Positions 28,151-37,274 of a DNA stretch of 64,000 nucleotides are shown here, piece by piece. The translations under genes were made by a program, and so were the position numbers. The DNA comes from Kangiella taiwanensis (GTDB lineage: Bacteria; Pseudomonadota; Gammaproteobacteria; Enterobacterales; Kangiellaceae): positions 124,001 through 188,000 of the forward strand of contig NZ_JAHCLT010000002.1 of assembly GCF_020005165.1 (NCBI RefSeq), in the 5' to 3' direction. The notes beneath the pieces were generated by a model. That model had not been told where the DNA came from, ran no database searches, and saw only the letters and a program-made list of their open reading frames with translations. The first letter of the stretch is position 1. Each line of letters begins with the position of its first letter.

Positions 28151-29752
28151 ATGTCTCGCGATGTTGACTTGAGCCAATATGGCATCCATTCAGTCCACGA
28201 AATCGTTTACAACCCTTCCTACGATACTTTATTTGAAGAAGAAACCCGAGATGACATCAGCGGCTATGAGCGCGGCACTGTCACTAATATGGGCGCGGTT
28301 ACCGTAGATACTGGTATTTTCACTGGCCGCTCACCAAAAGATAAATATATTGTAGAAGACGACATTACTCGTGACACAGTGTGGTGGTCTAAAAATGGTG
28401 TGAATGATAATAAGCCAATTACACCAGCAATCTGGAAAGATCTTAAAGAAACCGTTACCGAGCAGCTGTCAGGCAGTCGCTTGTTTGTGGTTGATACCTT
28501 CTGTGGCGCTAACGAAGATACTCGTCTAAAAGTACGCTTCATTACGCAAGTCGCTTGGCAGGCACACTTCGTTAAAAACATGTTCATCCGCCCTTCAGAA
28601 GACGAACTTAAAGACTTTGAGCCTGACTTTGTGGTCATGAATGGTTCAAAGGCTGTGAATGACAAGTGGGAAGAGCACGGTCTAAACTCTGAGAACTTTG
28701 TTGCATTTAACCTAACAGAAAAGATTCAGTTAATCGGCGGTACTTGGTATGGCGGTGAAATGAAGAAAGGCATGTTCTCAATGATGAACTACCTCCTTCC
28801 GCTTAAAGGTATCGCTTCTATGCACTGCTCTGCTAACGTTGGTGAAAACGGTGACGTTGCAATCTTCTTCGGCTTGTCTGGCACGGGCAAAACAACACTT
28901 TCAACCGATCCAAAACGTGCTTTGATTGGTGACGATGAGCATGGCTGGGATGATAACGGTGTTTTCAACTTTGAGGGTGGTTGTTACGCCAAAACCATTA
29001 ACTTATCTGAAGAAAACGAGCCAGACATTTATCGCGCAATTCGTCGCGACGCATTACTTGAAAACGTTGTTGTCGATAAGAAAGGCAATATCGACTTTGA
29101 TGACAACAGCAAAACAGAAAACACTCGTGTGTCTTACCCGATTTATCACATCGATAACATCGTTAAGCCCGTTTCAAAAGCTGGTCATGCTAAAAAAGTC
29201 ATTTTCTTGAGTGCTGACGCTTTTGGTGTATTACCGCCAGTAGCGAAATTAACGCCAGAACAAACTCAGTACTACTTCCTATCAGGTTTTACAGCGAAAC
29301 TAGCAGGCACTGAGCGTGGTGTGACAGAACCAACGCCAACCTTCTCATCATGTTTTGGTGAAGCATTCTTGAGCTTGCACCCAACTCAATATGCAGAAGT
29401 GCTTGAGAAGCGTGTACGTGACGCTGGTGCAGAGGTCTACTTGGTTAATACTGGCTGGAATGGCTCAGGTAAGCGTATTTCGATTAAAGATACTCGTGGT
29501 ATTATTGATGCCATTATGGACGGCTCTATTGAGAAGAGCGATTTCACGACGCTTCCATATTTCAACCTTGCCATCCCAACAGAACTCAATGGCGTGGACA
29601 CAGGTATTTTAAACCCGAAAGACACTTACAAAGATCCTGCTGAGTGGGATACGAAAGCGCAAGACTTAGCGAAACGCTTCGTTAAGAACTTTGATCGCTT
29701 TGCTGATAATGAAAAAGCTAAAGAGCTCGTGAAAGCAGGCCCTAAAGTTTAA
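28151..29752 (+). CDS. pckA: Phosphoenolpyruvate carboxykinase (ATP)
   Basis: PckA converts oxaloacetate and ATP to phosphoenolpyruvate in gluconeogenesis. The 533-residue protein has the ATP-type signatures: [27 protein letters not shown], the P-loop [11 protein letters not shown], the metal site DDEHGWDD and the [12 protein letters not shown] stretch. The ATG follows a good GGAG site. It is monocistronic, ending in a hairpin at 29774. Confidence 0.97.
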   Translation: MSRDVDLSQYGIHSVHEIVYNPSYDTLFEEETRDDISGYERGTVTNMGAVTVDTGIFTGRSPKDKYIVEDDITRDTVWWSKNGVNDNKPITPAIWKDLKETVTEQLSGSRLFVVDTFCGANEDTRLKVRFITQVAWQAHFVKNMFIRPSEDELKDFEPDFVVMNGSKAVNDKWEEHGLNSENFVAFNLTEKIQLIGGTWYGGEMKKGMFSMMNYLLPLKGIASMHCSANVGENGDVAIFFGLSGTGKTTLSTDPKRALIGDDEHGWDDNGVFNFEGGCYAKTINLSEENEPDIYRAIRRDALLENVVVDKKGNIDFDDNSKTENTRVSYPIYHIDNIVKPVSKAGHAKKVIFLSADAFGVLPPVAKLTPEQTQYYFLSGFTAKLAGTERGVTEPTPTFSSCFGEAFLSLHPTQYAEVLEKRVRDAGAEVYLVNTGWNGSGKRISIKDTRGIIDAIMDGSIEKSDFTTLPYFNLAIPTELNGVDTGILNPKDTYKDPAEWDTKAQDLAKRFVKNFDRFADNEKAKELVKAGPKV

Positions 29753-29773
29753 TCAACACAGAACGTCAGACAT

Positions 29774-29803
29774 GAAAAAGCCGCTCATTGAAGCGGCTTT
29801 TTT
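29774..29803. terminator. Terminator after pckA
   Basis: AAAAAGCCGCT, the loop CATTG and AAGCGGCTTTTTT form a hairpin with T runs on both strands, serving pckA and the convergent gene at 29836. Confidence 0.88.
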
Positions 29804-29835
29804 GTTCAATCTCTACCTATAACAGAGTTATTCGC

Positions 29836-30744
29836 TTAATCAGCCCTATCGTAAACAATAGCAATGTTTTTCTTGTCAGGGCTGAGAGCTAATCTTGTAA
29901 TGCCCGAAACACCCAATTCTTTTAAATCGACTAACTCTTTAGTCGTCGCGGCATTGACTAAGAGTAACTTTGAGTCTTTCCCGACGACAACATGAGTCTG
30001 ATTAAACCAAACGTAATCTTGAACGCCTTCAGGAAGTTTTGTCTCCATAGAGCTAAAGGCTGCTTCGTGGTTCAGCGCGTGCAAATGGTGTACACCCTCT
30101 TCTTCAATGGTAAAGGTTACAATCCCTGGCGCAACAGTCTCGAAACAGCGCCCAATATTTTCAGCCAGAACTATTGGCGGGTTACTCGATTCTGTGTCCA
30201 ATATTTGTAATGTCATGGTCTCGCCCAAAACAAACACCCCAGCTTTCGTCGGGCTTAACCAACCATAGTAACCCACAGGCTCGATATCTTCTCGTAGCAC
30301 CTCTTGTTCTCGGTTAATGGTATTAACCAACCTTAGATGCTGCTCACCATTGGGGTTAACTGCGATAACAGAGATAAAATCTTCTGAGTACGGGGTTGCA
30401 GAGTATTCGCTAATATCTTCGCTTTGGGTCACGTTGGTTACAGAGCCGTCGCTCAGTTGATATTGGAAAATATCAGTCTGCTGGCCATCACCTTCTTTTT
30501 TATCAAGCATCCGTGTGAAATAAAGACTTTTCCCGTCAGGACTAAACTTCGGCTGGTTATCATAACCCTCACGTTGCGTTACGTGCTCAGGCTCTAGAGA
30601 AATATACTCTCCTTCCGGCCCATAGACTAAGGGCAAGATCATAATGTCTTGGGACTGCGCCACGGCATTACTCGTGAATACTGAAGCCAAGGCTGTAAAC
30701 ATAAGCGCTTTATGTTTAAAAGAAGGTATCCAATGCTTTGTCAT
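29836..30744 (-). CDS. Exported TolB/WD40-like beta-propeller protein
   Basis: This 302-residue protein has a signal sequence (hydrophobic core LMFTALASVFTSNAVA, cleavage near AQS). PD40-type blades follow, best seen in QPKFSPDGKSLYFTRML and again near the C-terminus in LALSPDKKNIAIVYD. Such propellers bind proteins or glycans in the periplasm. TolB itself is longer and has an extra N-terminal domain, so this is a relative and not TolB. It starts 2 bases after the cyclase fusion gene and is probably co-transcribed with it. Its role is unknown. Confidence 0.75.
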   Translation of the reverse strand: MTKHWIPSFKHKALMFTALASVFTSNAVAQSQDIMILPLVYGPEGEYISLEPEHVTQREGYDNQPKFSPDGKSLYFTRMLDKKEGDGQQTDIFQYQLSDGSVTNVTQSEDISEYSATPYSEDFISVIAVNPNGEQHLRLVNTINREQEVLREDIEPVGYYGWLSPTKAGVFVLGETMTLQILDTESSNPPIVLAENIGRCFETVAPGIVTFTIEEEGVHHLHALNHEAAFSSMETKLPEGVQDYVWFNQTHVVVGKDSKLLLVNAATTKELVDLKELGVSGITRLALSPDKKNIAIVYDRAD

Positions 30745-30746
30745 TG

Positions 30747-32477
30747 TTAGTCCTCAGCAAGGGCACTGGTTGAGCTATAGCAAACTATAGTGTCGCCTGC
30801 CTGTTTATCGCCCACGGCTTTCTTCAAAGCCAAGCGGTGCTCTTGGAAATTAAACGGTGCGTCAGACTGAATAGCATAATGACGAACATTTTCCGAGACG
30901 AGAACTTGTCCAGAGTCAGCCATCGCCTCAAGACGCGCAGCAAAGTTAATCGCGTCGCCTTCAATATCGAGCTGCTCCGTGATTTCATTATGAGTAATTT
31001 TCACTTCACCAATATCCAAGCCAATACGTAATGAGAAGCCAGCGCCTGCTAGTACGCGCTGCATCATCGCAGCACAGTGCAAGGATTGCTCAACCGACTG
31101 GAAGGTGGCGCGCAAAGAGTCACCTTCCATATTGGGGTAACTAGCGTTCCACTTTTTAAGCACAGGCTTTAATAACCCTCTGAACAAAGATAATTTATCC
31201 GTACGCTCCTCTTCATTCCAGTTAGAAAAGCCTTTGAGATCGGTAAACAGCACTGCTAAGCGGCGAGTTTTGGCATCACTATCAATTTCAGAAAGCTCTA
31301 ACAACTTTGGCCAATACTTATCTTTAATCGCTTGTAATGATTCGCGGATTTCAAACTGAAGCTTCCGCTCAGACTGCAAGCTGATTTGTATCGACTGTAA
31401 CTTGTCCGCCTCTTGCTGCAAGCTAGACTCCAGCACTGAAGGATTCAAACCACCGGTATCTTCTACCACCAGTATGGCTCGGGTATCACCCGGCTCGTTG
31501 CGAATATCCCGTATTCGTAATTTACAGCCCCAATAGCTCGCTTCTAAATGCTCGATTAAGAATGGAAGCGTTGCTAAGTCTTGGTAAGACAACATGCGTT
31601 GATAGCGCAATGTAAAAGTGATTTTGTCTGAGAAAAGCTTTTCGAATTGATGTGGTGAATAGTGGGTAAAGTCACGCCCACGCTGATCCCAGCTAGCGTG
31701 CGTACATTCGATATTGCGTATCGACCAACCTTTAGTCTGAACCTGCCACAACTTAGTTGAACTAAGCTTAGCGCCATCAAGATTAGCTTTGCACAGGTTA
31801 GCGCTACGTAAATCGGCACCCTGCAAATTGACTTTAGACAGGTTAAAACCCGCCAGATTTTGCGAGGATAAGTTTACATTACTTAGATTTGCGTTCTTAA
31901 AGGTCACGCCATCGATATTACAATTGGATAAATCGACATCCGACAAATCAGCACCATTGAGGTTGGTATCTCGTAAATTAACTCGCTCCATCTTAGAGCC
32001 AATTAATTTAGCACCATGCATGTCTAACCCTTCAAGGTTTTGTCCACGCAAATCCGCGCCACTCAAGTTAGCTTCACGTAAATCCTGACCACGTAAGTCG
32101 TGATCACGCAAATCAACGTTCGACAAGTCAGTGCGGTGGCAAATGGCGGTTAATAAATTGGCATGAAGTAAATTCGCATGACTCAAGTTTGCCTGCTTTA
32201 GGTTAGCAGCAATTAACTTAGCATTCGATAGGTTACAGTAACAAAGATTGGCGTCGGTTAGATTACTTGCAATTAAAACGGCATTTTTCAAATCCGCATA
32301 CGCAATATTGGTACCAACAAAACTGGCTTCTGACAGGTCACAATCCGACAGGTCTAACCCTCTCAAATCCAGCCCATCAAGTATAATTTCGGTTTTAGGG
32401 TTGTCCTTGCGCCACTTATTCCAAATATCGGCGCCTTGAACCAACATATTATAGAGTTCTTCTTTTGCCTCACTCAT
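30747..32477 (-). CDS. Pentapeptide-repeat / class III nucleotide cyclase fusion
   Basis: This 576-residue protein joins about 40 A(D/N)LXX pentapeptide repeats (about 35-245, right-handed beta-helix) to a linker region and a class III adenylate/guanylate cyclase domain (about 405-560). Metal aspartates are present in FTDLKGFS and NMEGDS. The transition-state Asn and Arg are present in EGDAINFAARLE. The lysine that usually selects adenine, four positions before GD-Asp, is Asn here, so substrate choice is uncertain. No membrane segment is seen. The ATG at 32477 is used, and a GTG at 32495 with GGGAG is an alternative. An exported propeller gene follows directly. Confidence 0.85.
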   Translation of the reverse strand: MSEAKEELYNMLVQGADIWNKWRKDNPKTEIILDGLDLRGLDLSDCDLSEASFVGTNIAYADLKNAVLIASNLTDANLCYCNLSNAKLIAANLKQANLSHANLLHANLLTAICHRTDLSNVDLRDHDLRGQDLREANLSGADLRGQNLEGLDMHGAKLIGSKMERVNLRDTNLNGADLSDVDLSNCNIDGVTFKNANLSNVNLSSQNLAGFNLSKVNLQGADLRSANLCKANLDGAKLSSTKLWQVQTKGWSIRNIECTHASWDQRGRDFTHYSPHQFEKLFSDKITFTLRYQRMLSYQDLATLPFLIEHLEASYWGCKLRIRDIRNEPGDTRAILVVEDTGGLNPSVLESSLQQEADKLQSIQISLQSERKLQFEIRESLQAIKDKYWPKLLELSEIDSDAKTRRLAVLFTDLKGFSNWNEEERTDKLSLFRGLLKPVLKKWNASYPNMEGDSLRATFQSVEQSLHCAAMMQRVLAGAGFSLRIGLDIGEVKITHNEITEQLDIEGDAINFAARLEAMADSGQVLVSENVRHYAIQSDAPFNFQEHRLALKKAVGDKQAGDTIVCYSSTSALAED

Positions 32478-32621
32478 ACGAGCAATTTTCCTCACAGCTC
32501 TCCCAGATCACCCCCTTTTATACCATAGATAACTGCTTGAAAACAGCTTAAGCAAAGCCTTTTACTTGTGCTTATAAATCAACTTTGTACAATAACTTTT
32601 TTATACTTTGGATTAGGGTTT

Positions 32622-32996
32622 ATGTCAGACAATACAAAACATCCTTTTGAACAGTTTCGTGCTGAACGCGAAGCTGGAAATGAAAAAGCTCTGGATACAG
32701 ACAGTTTACTGATAAAGCGCTTTTTTGGGTTGGATAAGACAGCTTATGGCGAGGGTCACTTGGACAGTAAGACCAAGGAGCTACTCGGTCTAGTGGCGTC
32801 TATGGTTCTGCGCTGCAATGACTGTATCGACTACCACCTTGAACAATCTGTTAAACAGGGCTGGAACAAAGAAGAGTTAGACGAAGCCATGGGCGTGGCG
32901 ATGCTTGTCGGAGGCTCTATTGTTATTCCGCATCTGCGACATGCAAAAACCAGCCTCGAATTTTTATTTGACGAAAAAGCTCAAGAGAACGCTTAG
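32622..32996 (+). CDS. AhpD-like / carboxymuconolactone decarboxylase family protein
   Basis: This small 124-residue all-helical protein carries the AhpD-type redox motif CNDCIDYHLEQSVKQG, whose Cys-x-x-Cys with a following His is used in thiol peroxidase activity. The family includes true decarboxylases that lack this motif, so a redox role is likelier. The ATG at 32622 follows AGGG, and the frame is open upstream to 32568 without support. Its last four bases overlap the end of hda on the other strand. Confidence 0.87.
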   Translation: MSDNTKHPFEQFRAEREAGNEKALDTDSLLIKRFFGLDKTAYGEGHLDSKTKELLGLVASMVLRCNDCIDYHLEQSVKQGWNKEELDEAMGVAMLVGGSIVIPHLRHAKTSLEFLFDEKAQENA

Positions 32997-33688
32997 AGTT
33001 CTAATACTTGCTTAACGAAAGGAATCGTTAAGCGACGCTTTGCTTGCAAAGATGCTTGGTCCAACGTTTCCAGCATGCCCAGTAAATGAGGTAAATCTCT
33101 CTGTTGACGAGAGAGCAAATAGGTCGCAACATCATCCGTCAGCTCTAACCCTCGCTCCTCAGCTTTAGTCTGCATCAGAACGCGCTTATCATCATCTGAC
33201 AAAGGCTGAATGGCATGTATTAGCATGGCACTGAGTCGCGACTTGAGATCTGCTAAGGTAACGTCAAGCTGCTGAGGTGCCTCAATACCAGCAATGACCA
33301 AGGTTTTATCATGCTCTTTAAGTTGGTTATAGAGGTTGAACAAAGCAGTTTCCCAGGCTTTGTCGCCTAAACAGCGCTCAATACCGTCAATACATACGGC
33401 ATCAAAGCTACTCAAGCCCTCCACCATCTCTGGTACCAACTGCATGTTATCCAATGGGATATAAGCCACTAAAGCTTGAGGAAGTTGTTCTGAGTAGTGT
33501 TGCGTAAAAGCCTGCAATAAATGTGTACGGCCCGTGCCCTGCTCACCGTATAAATAGATAAAATCGTGCTCGCCCCGAGCCAGGCCTTGCAGAACAGCAA
33601 TTAACTGCGCATTGTCCTCGCCGCCCACTATAAAATTATCAAACGTCGAGTCTGCCTTAATTTCAATGTCGAGTGGGAGCTGCTGCAT
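32993..33688 (-). CDS. hda: DnaA-related replication inactivator Hda
   Basis: Hda binds the DNA sliding clamp and stimulates ATP hydrolysis by DnaA, preventing re-initiation. The 231-residue protein begins with a clamp-binding motif (QQLPLDI), then Walker A GEQGTGRTHLL and Walker B VCIDGIE of the AAA+ domain, and lacks the DnaA DNA-binding domain. Its position near purMN is typical of gammaproteobacteria. It overlaps the convergent AhpD-like gene by 4 bases. Confidence 0.94.
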   Translation of the reverse strand: MQQLPLDIEIKADSTFDNFIVGGEDNAQLIAVLQGLARGEHDFIYLYGEQGTGRTHLLQAFTQHYSEQLPQALVAYIPLDNMQLVPEMVEGLSSFDAVCIDGIERCLGDKAWETALFNLYNQLKEHDKTLVIAGIEAPQQLDVTLADLKSRLSAMLIHAIQPLSDDDKRVLMQTKAEERGLELTDDVATYLLSRQQRDLPHLLGMLETLDQASLQAKRRLTIPFVKQVLEL

Positions 33689-33697
33689 GATAAGAAC

Positions 33698-34312
33698 TTA
33701 ACCTTTTTCAACAGCCTTGTTTGATACTTGCCCTTTTTCTTGAGCCTCAGGCTTGAGCGAACTGCCGTCGCCACGAGCACGATAGTGACAAAATCCTAAC
33801 CAGATATAGTGCAAGCCACTAATAACGCAAGTTAAAATCACTGCAATCTCGAGTGACTCTAGCAACTGTAAAGGTAGTGCGAACCACGCTAAATGTACCA
33901 ATACTAATAACACGAGCAGTATCATCAAAGCAGTATTCCACTTCGAAATAAGCGTCGGACGCATTTCATAGGGCTCGACTAAATAGTGGTACGCGGTGGC
34001 CCCACCAACAATGAAAATATCGCGTGAGGTAGATATCCAAAATAAGGTCCAAGATAATTGACCTTTCATCACTAATAATAATAACGCCACAAAGAGAAGG
34101 ACTTTATCTGCAAGAGGATCCGTAATGGAGCCGAAACGGCTTTGCCAATTAAAACGCTTGGCTAGCAGCCCATCTAAACCATCAGACACGCCAGCGATCA
34201 AAAATATAATCAATGCAGTGACATAATCTTGTTGCCACATAAAGTAAGCAAATGGTGCAATCAGCACCACACGCATCACTGTAATAATGTTTGGAATTGT
34301 ATTTAAACCCAT
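33698..34312 (-). CDS. CDP-alcohol phosphatidyltransferase family protein (PgsA-like)
   Basis: This 204-residue membrane protein has the CDP-alcohol phosphatidyltransferase motif spread over SDGLDGLLAKRF and SRFGSITDPLADK, and about five hydrophobic segments. The family makes phosphatidylglycerol phosphate, cardiolipin or other phospholipids. PgsA (CDP-diacylglycerol:glycerol-3-phosphate) is the nearest guess. A second paralogue elsewhere could be the main PgsA, since this location beside hda is not the usual pgsA site. It starts 18 bases after DUF2066. Confidence 0.82.
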   Translation of the reverse strand: MGLNTIPNIITVMRVVLIAPFAYFMWQQDYVTALIIFLIAGVSDGLDGLLAKRFNWQSRFGSITDPLADKVLLFVALLLLVMKGQLSWTLFWISTSRDIFIVGGATAYHYLVEPYEMRPTLISKWNTALMILLVLLVLVHLAWFALPLQLLESLEIAVILTCVISGLHYIWLGFCHYRARGDGSSLKPEAQEKGQVSNKAVEKG

Positions 34313-34330
34313 GTTTTTATTAACTTATTC

Positions 34331-35434
34331 TTATATCTGAGGTTGTCCCCAAACAAAGTGGAAGTCACCTCTTAATTGCTCACCAGAGTTCTCAAAGCCG
34401 CCGAAACTAGGCTCAGACCGCTGGAGATTATTCCCTAATTTTATCGCTTCGATCAAGTTTTGTGGAGAAGTAAGTGACTCGACCTTAAACAAAACTCTAT
34501 CTCCAGACACTTCAACCGCACTCGCAGAGCGCACCATTCCTAGAGAGTTGAGAAATTTTTGTACTTTGGCGAAAGCCTCAAAGTCTTGAATATTTTCAAC
34601 AGAAATTGTGACGTCTTGGGCTTGCTCTGACAATACAACCGCTAATTTAGAGGCTAAAGAGTCCGCCACACGATTGACCGCGCCTTGAATCGCCTCATAA
34701 GACGTCAAGCCAGTAGTCGAAAAGCTCTGAGTACGACCATGCAAACTGACTTTCCACGTACCCTGCCACTGGCCGTTGCGTTCTTGCAAGCTCGCAGCAA
34801 CCCAATAATCAGTACCGTAGCGTTGAGTCGCTTCTTGAAGCGGGGCTTCAAAGCGTCCCCATACATCCGATACCTCAAGTGCAGCCTGATCATCCATGTC
34901 CATTAACGGAAGGGTCACCGGCAAACCACGGCTTCCTGCGGCAATCTCCAAAGCAGCTTTAATCGAACGCGATTGGTCACTAGCAACCCTTCTTTCGCCT
35001 GCTCGTTCAACAGCTATCCAAAAAACACCCGACGGACGTTCTTCGCCCCAAATTGGCAGTGACGCTGACTTAAGTAGACTGATAATCGACTGACGATCAA
35101 ACGTCGCTTTAAGTAACAACGGCTTTTCATAAATCATCTGCTCTTCTGCCGATAAACGCTGATATGAATAACGACGAAGATAACTTTCTGCATCGGATAG
35201 CGCCGATTGAACAGCAGGAGAGCGTGCAACATTCAAGTTTCCACTGGCACGGATCAGTGCTTGTTGTAAGCTATTTTGGATAGCCTGAGCTCGAACAGAC
35301 GTCGCTTGGCTTTCTACCGGCCAAGTAGCCGTGTATAAATCATTCACTCTTTCAGCTTTAACTGAACTACTGAACATCAGGCCGGAAAATACCAGCGCAA
35401 CCACTAACAGTAGCTTGAGGCGAGAATCAGTCAT
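34331..35434 (-). CDS. DUF2066 family exported protein
   Basis: This 367-residue protein has an N-terminal hydrophobic export segment (LLLVVALVFSGLMFSSSVKA) and the DUF2066 pattern (VNDLYTATWPVESQ, ALIRASGN, WGEERPSGVFWIAVE). The family is common in gammaproteobacteria next to hda and purM, as here, but its function is not known to me. It is divergent from the phosphoribosyltransferase gene at 35630. Confidence 0.87.
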   Translation of the reverse strand: MTDSRLKLLLVVALVFSGLMFSSSVKAERVNDLYTATWPVESQATSVRAQAIQNSLQQALIRASGNLNVARSPAVQSALSDAESYLRRYSYQRLSAEEQMIYEKPLLLKATFDRQSIISLLKSASLPIWGEERPSGVFWIAVERAGERRVASDQSRSIKAALEIAAGSRGLPVTLPLMDMDDQAALEVSDVWGRFEAPLQEATQRYGTDYWVAASLQERNGQWQGTWKVSLHGRTQSFSTTGLTSYEAIQGAVNRVADSLASKLAVVLSEQAQDVTISVENIQDFEAFAKVQKFLNSLGMVRSASAVEVSGDRVLFKVESLTSPQNLIEAIKLGNNLQRSEPSFGGFENSGEQLRGDFHFVWGQPQI

Positions 35435-35629
35435 ATCCCATACCCTAACGGTTTGACACTCTGTTGATGATCGCTAATCATTTGAAATAATTAAATAAAA
35501 TTCATCAACAAGCATTAATTTAAGGGCTATTTTATCAGCTTTTGGCTTTGACGCTAGGCCATGCTTGACGATCTTTAAATTTATTACGCTTTATCGACAC
35601 GAAAATAACCGTCGAAGCTTTAAACAAGG

Positions 35630-36247
35630 TTGTTTATACTGTCGAAAAACAAACCCAACAATATAAAGCCAACTGTGAATCAAGAGCCTTCTCCTAGCTT
35701 AAATTTAAGAACCGACGCCGATCTGGTCATTAATGAAGATACGATTGATGACGCAATTCGCGATATTGCCACTCGATTAAACCGTCACTTTGGTCAGTCG
35801 CAATTTAGTCATCAGAACATCGTCGCGTACTGCATCATGAATGGTGGTTTGTATTTTTCTGGCCAGCTATTGCGCTATTTAGACTTTCCCCTTCAGCTCA
35901 GCTATTTACACGCTACTCGATACGGTAATAACACCACTGGTTCGGATCTTAAGTGGCACACCCGCCCTAACCCCAAAACAATCCATAATGCCCACATTTT
36001 GTTAATGGATGATATTTTTGATGAAGGCTTAACCTTAGAAGCCATTGATAAAGAGTGCCGAGAGTTAGGCGCCAAGAGTGTTCACTCAGTGGTTCTAACG
36101 GATAAGCAGCACCCACGCAAACCTAAGAGTGGTTTTAAGCCTGATTTCATTGGGCTTGAGGTAGATGACCGCTACATTTTCGGCTGCGGTATGGATTACC
36201 AAGGTTTGTACCGAAACTTGCCCGAGATCTACGCCCTTAAGCCCTAA
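35630..36247 (+). CDS. hpt: Hypoxanthine-guanine phosphoribosyltransferase
   Basis: This enzyme salvages hypoxanthine and guanine with PRPP. The PRPP loop is visible in ILLMDDIFDEGLTL, along with CIMNGGLYFSGQLL and LSYLHATRYGN. The start is uncertain because no in-frame ATG precedes the conserved core. A TTG at 35630 gives 205 residues and a GTG at 35675 gives 190. The GTG length is closer to the family, but neither has a convincing ribosome site. Its location beside purMN fits purine metabolism. Confidence 0.85.
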   Translation: MFILSKNKPNNIKPTVNQEPSPSLNLRTDADLVINEDTIDDAIRDIATRLNRHFGQSQFSHQNIVAYCIMNGGLYFSGQLLRYLDFPLQLSYLHATRYGNNTTGSDLKWHTRPNPKTIHNAHILLMDDIFDEGLTLEAIDKECRELGAKSVHSVVLTDKQHPRKPKSGFKPDFIGLEVDDRYIFGCGMDYQGLYRNLPEIYALKP

Positions 36248-36281
36248 CTTCTTGAAATTGTGTAAATTCAAGCCTTCATTT

Positions 36282-36297
36282 TGTGGCATACGTCACA
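36282..36297. promoter_or_regulatory. CRP-like site upstream of the OmpA-type lipoprotein gene
   Basis: TGTGGCATACGTCACA matches the CRP consensus TGTGA-N6-TCACA at nine of ten bases. A TATAAT -10 element is at 36378-36383, about 90 bases downstream, so the site lies around -100. Confidence 0.4.
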
Positions 36298-36419
36298 GAT
36301 AGCTGGCTGTTATTACATAATCTTCACACTCAATTGATATAGTGAATTCAATTCAGTTTGCATTCACTTAATCTTTTTATAATGCAATCAAACTTTGGGG
36401 AAATACGAGGATATTACCA

Positions 36420-37085
36420 ATGAAGAAATTGACCTCTATGAAGAAAACATTAGCTACAGCCACTCTAGCCGCACTAGTTGCGTCAGGCTGTACGGTACTT
36501 GATCCATACACAGGTGAAGAGAAAACCAGTAAAGCCGTGAAATATGGTGCTGTTGGTGCTGTAGTCTGTGGTCTGATTGGTGCAACAGAAAATAGTAAGC
36601 ACGCTCGTAACGCTGCATTAGGTTGTGGTGCGATTGGTGCAGGTGTTGGTGCCTACATGGACCATCAAGAAGCTGAGCTTCGCGAAGAACTTGCAGGCAC
36701 AGGCGTTGGCGTTCAACGTGACGGCGACAAAATTCAACTTATCATGCCTGGCGACATCACATTTGATACTGATCGTCATGACGTAAGTGCAGACTTCTAC
36801 CCTGTATTGGACTCTGTCGCTAAAGTTCTTTACAAGTACGTTGATACGGATCTTGAAGTAGCGGGTTTCACTGACTCAGTAGGTTCAGATGCTTACAACC
36901 AAACCTTGTCAGAAAAGCGCGCAGCCAGCGTCGCAAGCTACTTACGTCAGCGTGAAATTCAGGCAGGCAGATTACATGTTAAGGGCTTCGGTGAACGTTA
37001 CCCAATCGCCTCGAACGAAAGTTCAAGTGGTCGTGCGAAAAACCGCCGTGTGGAGCTAACCATTATTCCACAAGAACCACGTTAA
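36420..37085 (+). CDS. OmpA-family lipoprotein (YiaD-like)
   Basis: This 221-residue protein has a lipoprotein signal with the lipobox ASGC at about residue 24. A glycine-rich hydrophobic segment typical of Gly-zipper domains follows (KYGAVGAVVCGLIGATE and GCGAIGAGVGAYMD). The C-terminal OmpA domain binds peptidoglycan (ITFDTDRHDVS, VAGFTDSVGSDAYNQTLSEKRA, GFGERYPIASN, KNRRVELTI). It resembles YiaD and would tether the outer membrane to the wall. The start follows GAGG at 9 bases, with a second Met at codon 7 possible. Confidence 0.9.
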   Translation: MKKLTSMKKTLATATLAALVASGCTVLDPYTGEEKTSKAVKYGAVGAVVCGLIGATENSKHARNAALGCGAIGAGVGAYMDHQEAELREELAGTGVGVQRDGDKIQLIMPGDITFDTDRHDVSADFYPVLDSVAKVLYKYVDTDLEVAGFTDSVGSDAYNQTLSEKRAASVASYLRQREIQAGRLHVKGFGERYPIASNESSSGRAKNRRVELTIIPQEPR

Positions 37086-37156
37086 TTAAGAACAACTCCG
37101 TCTAAAGTGAGTCAACTGAGCTTATCCTCACTGACCTCTTTAGACACTACCCCCTG

Positions 37157-37183
37157 AAAAGCGGCTTCGGCCGCTTTTTTTTA
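37157..37183 (+). terminator. Terminator after the OmpA-type lipoprotein gene
   Basis: AAGCGGC, the stable loop TTCG and GCCGCTT form a hairpin followed by a long T run. Confidence 0.92.
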
Positions 37184-37274
37184 TGCATCTTTTACCCTAT
37201 CTGGCTTTCTATAGTGTCCCGCTTCTAGTAAAATTGCGTCTTTAATATCCAGTCATCAGTTTTTAGGAATCCCA

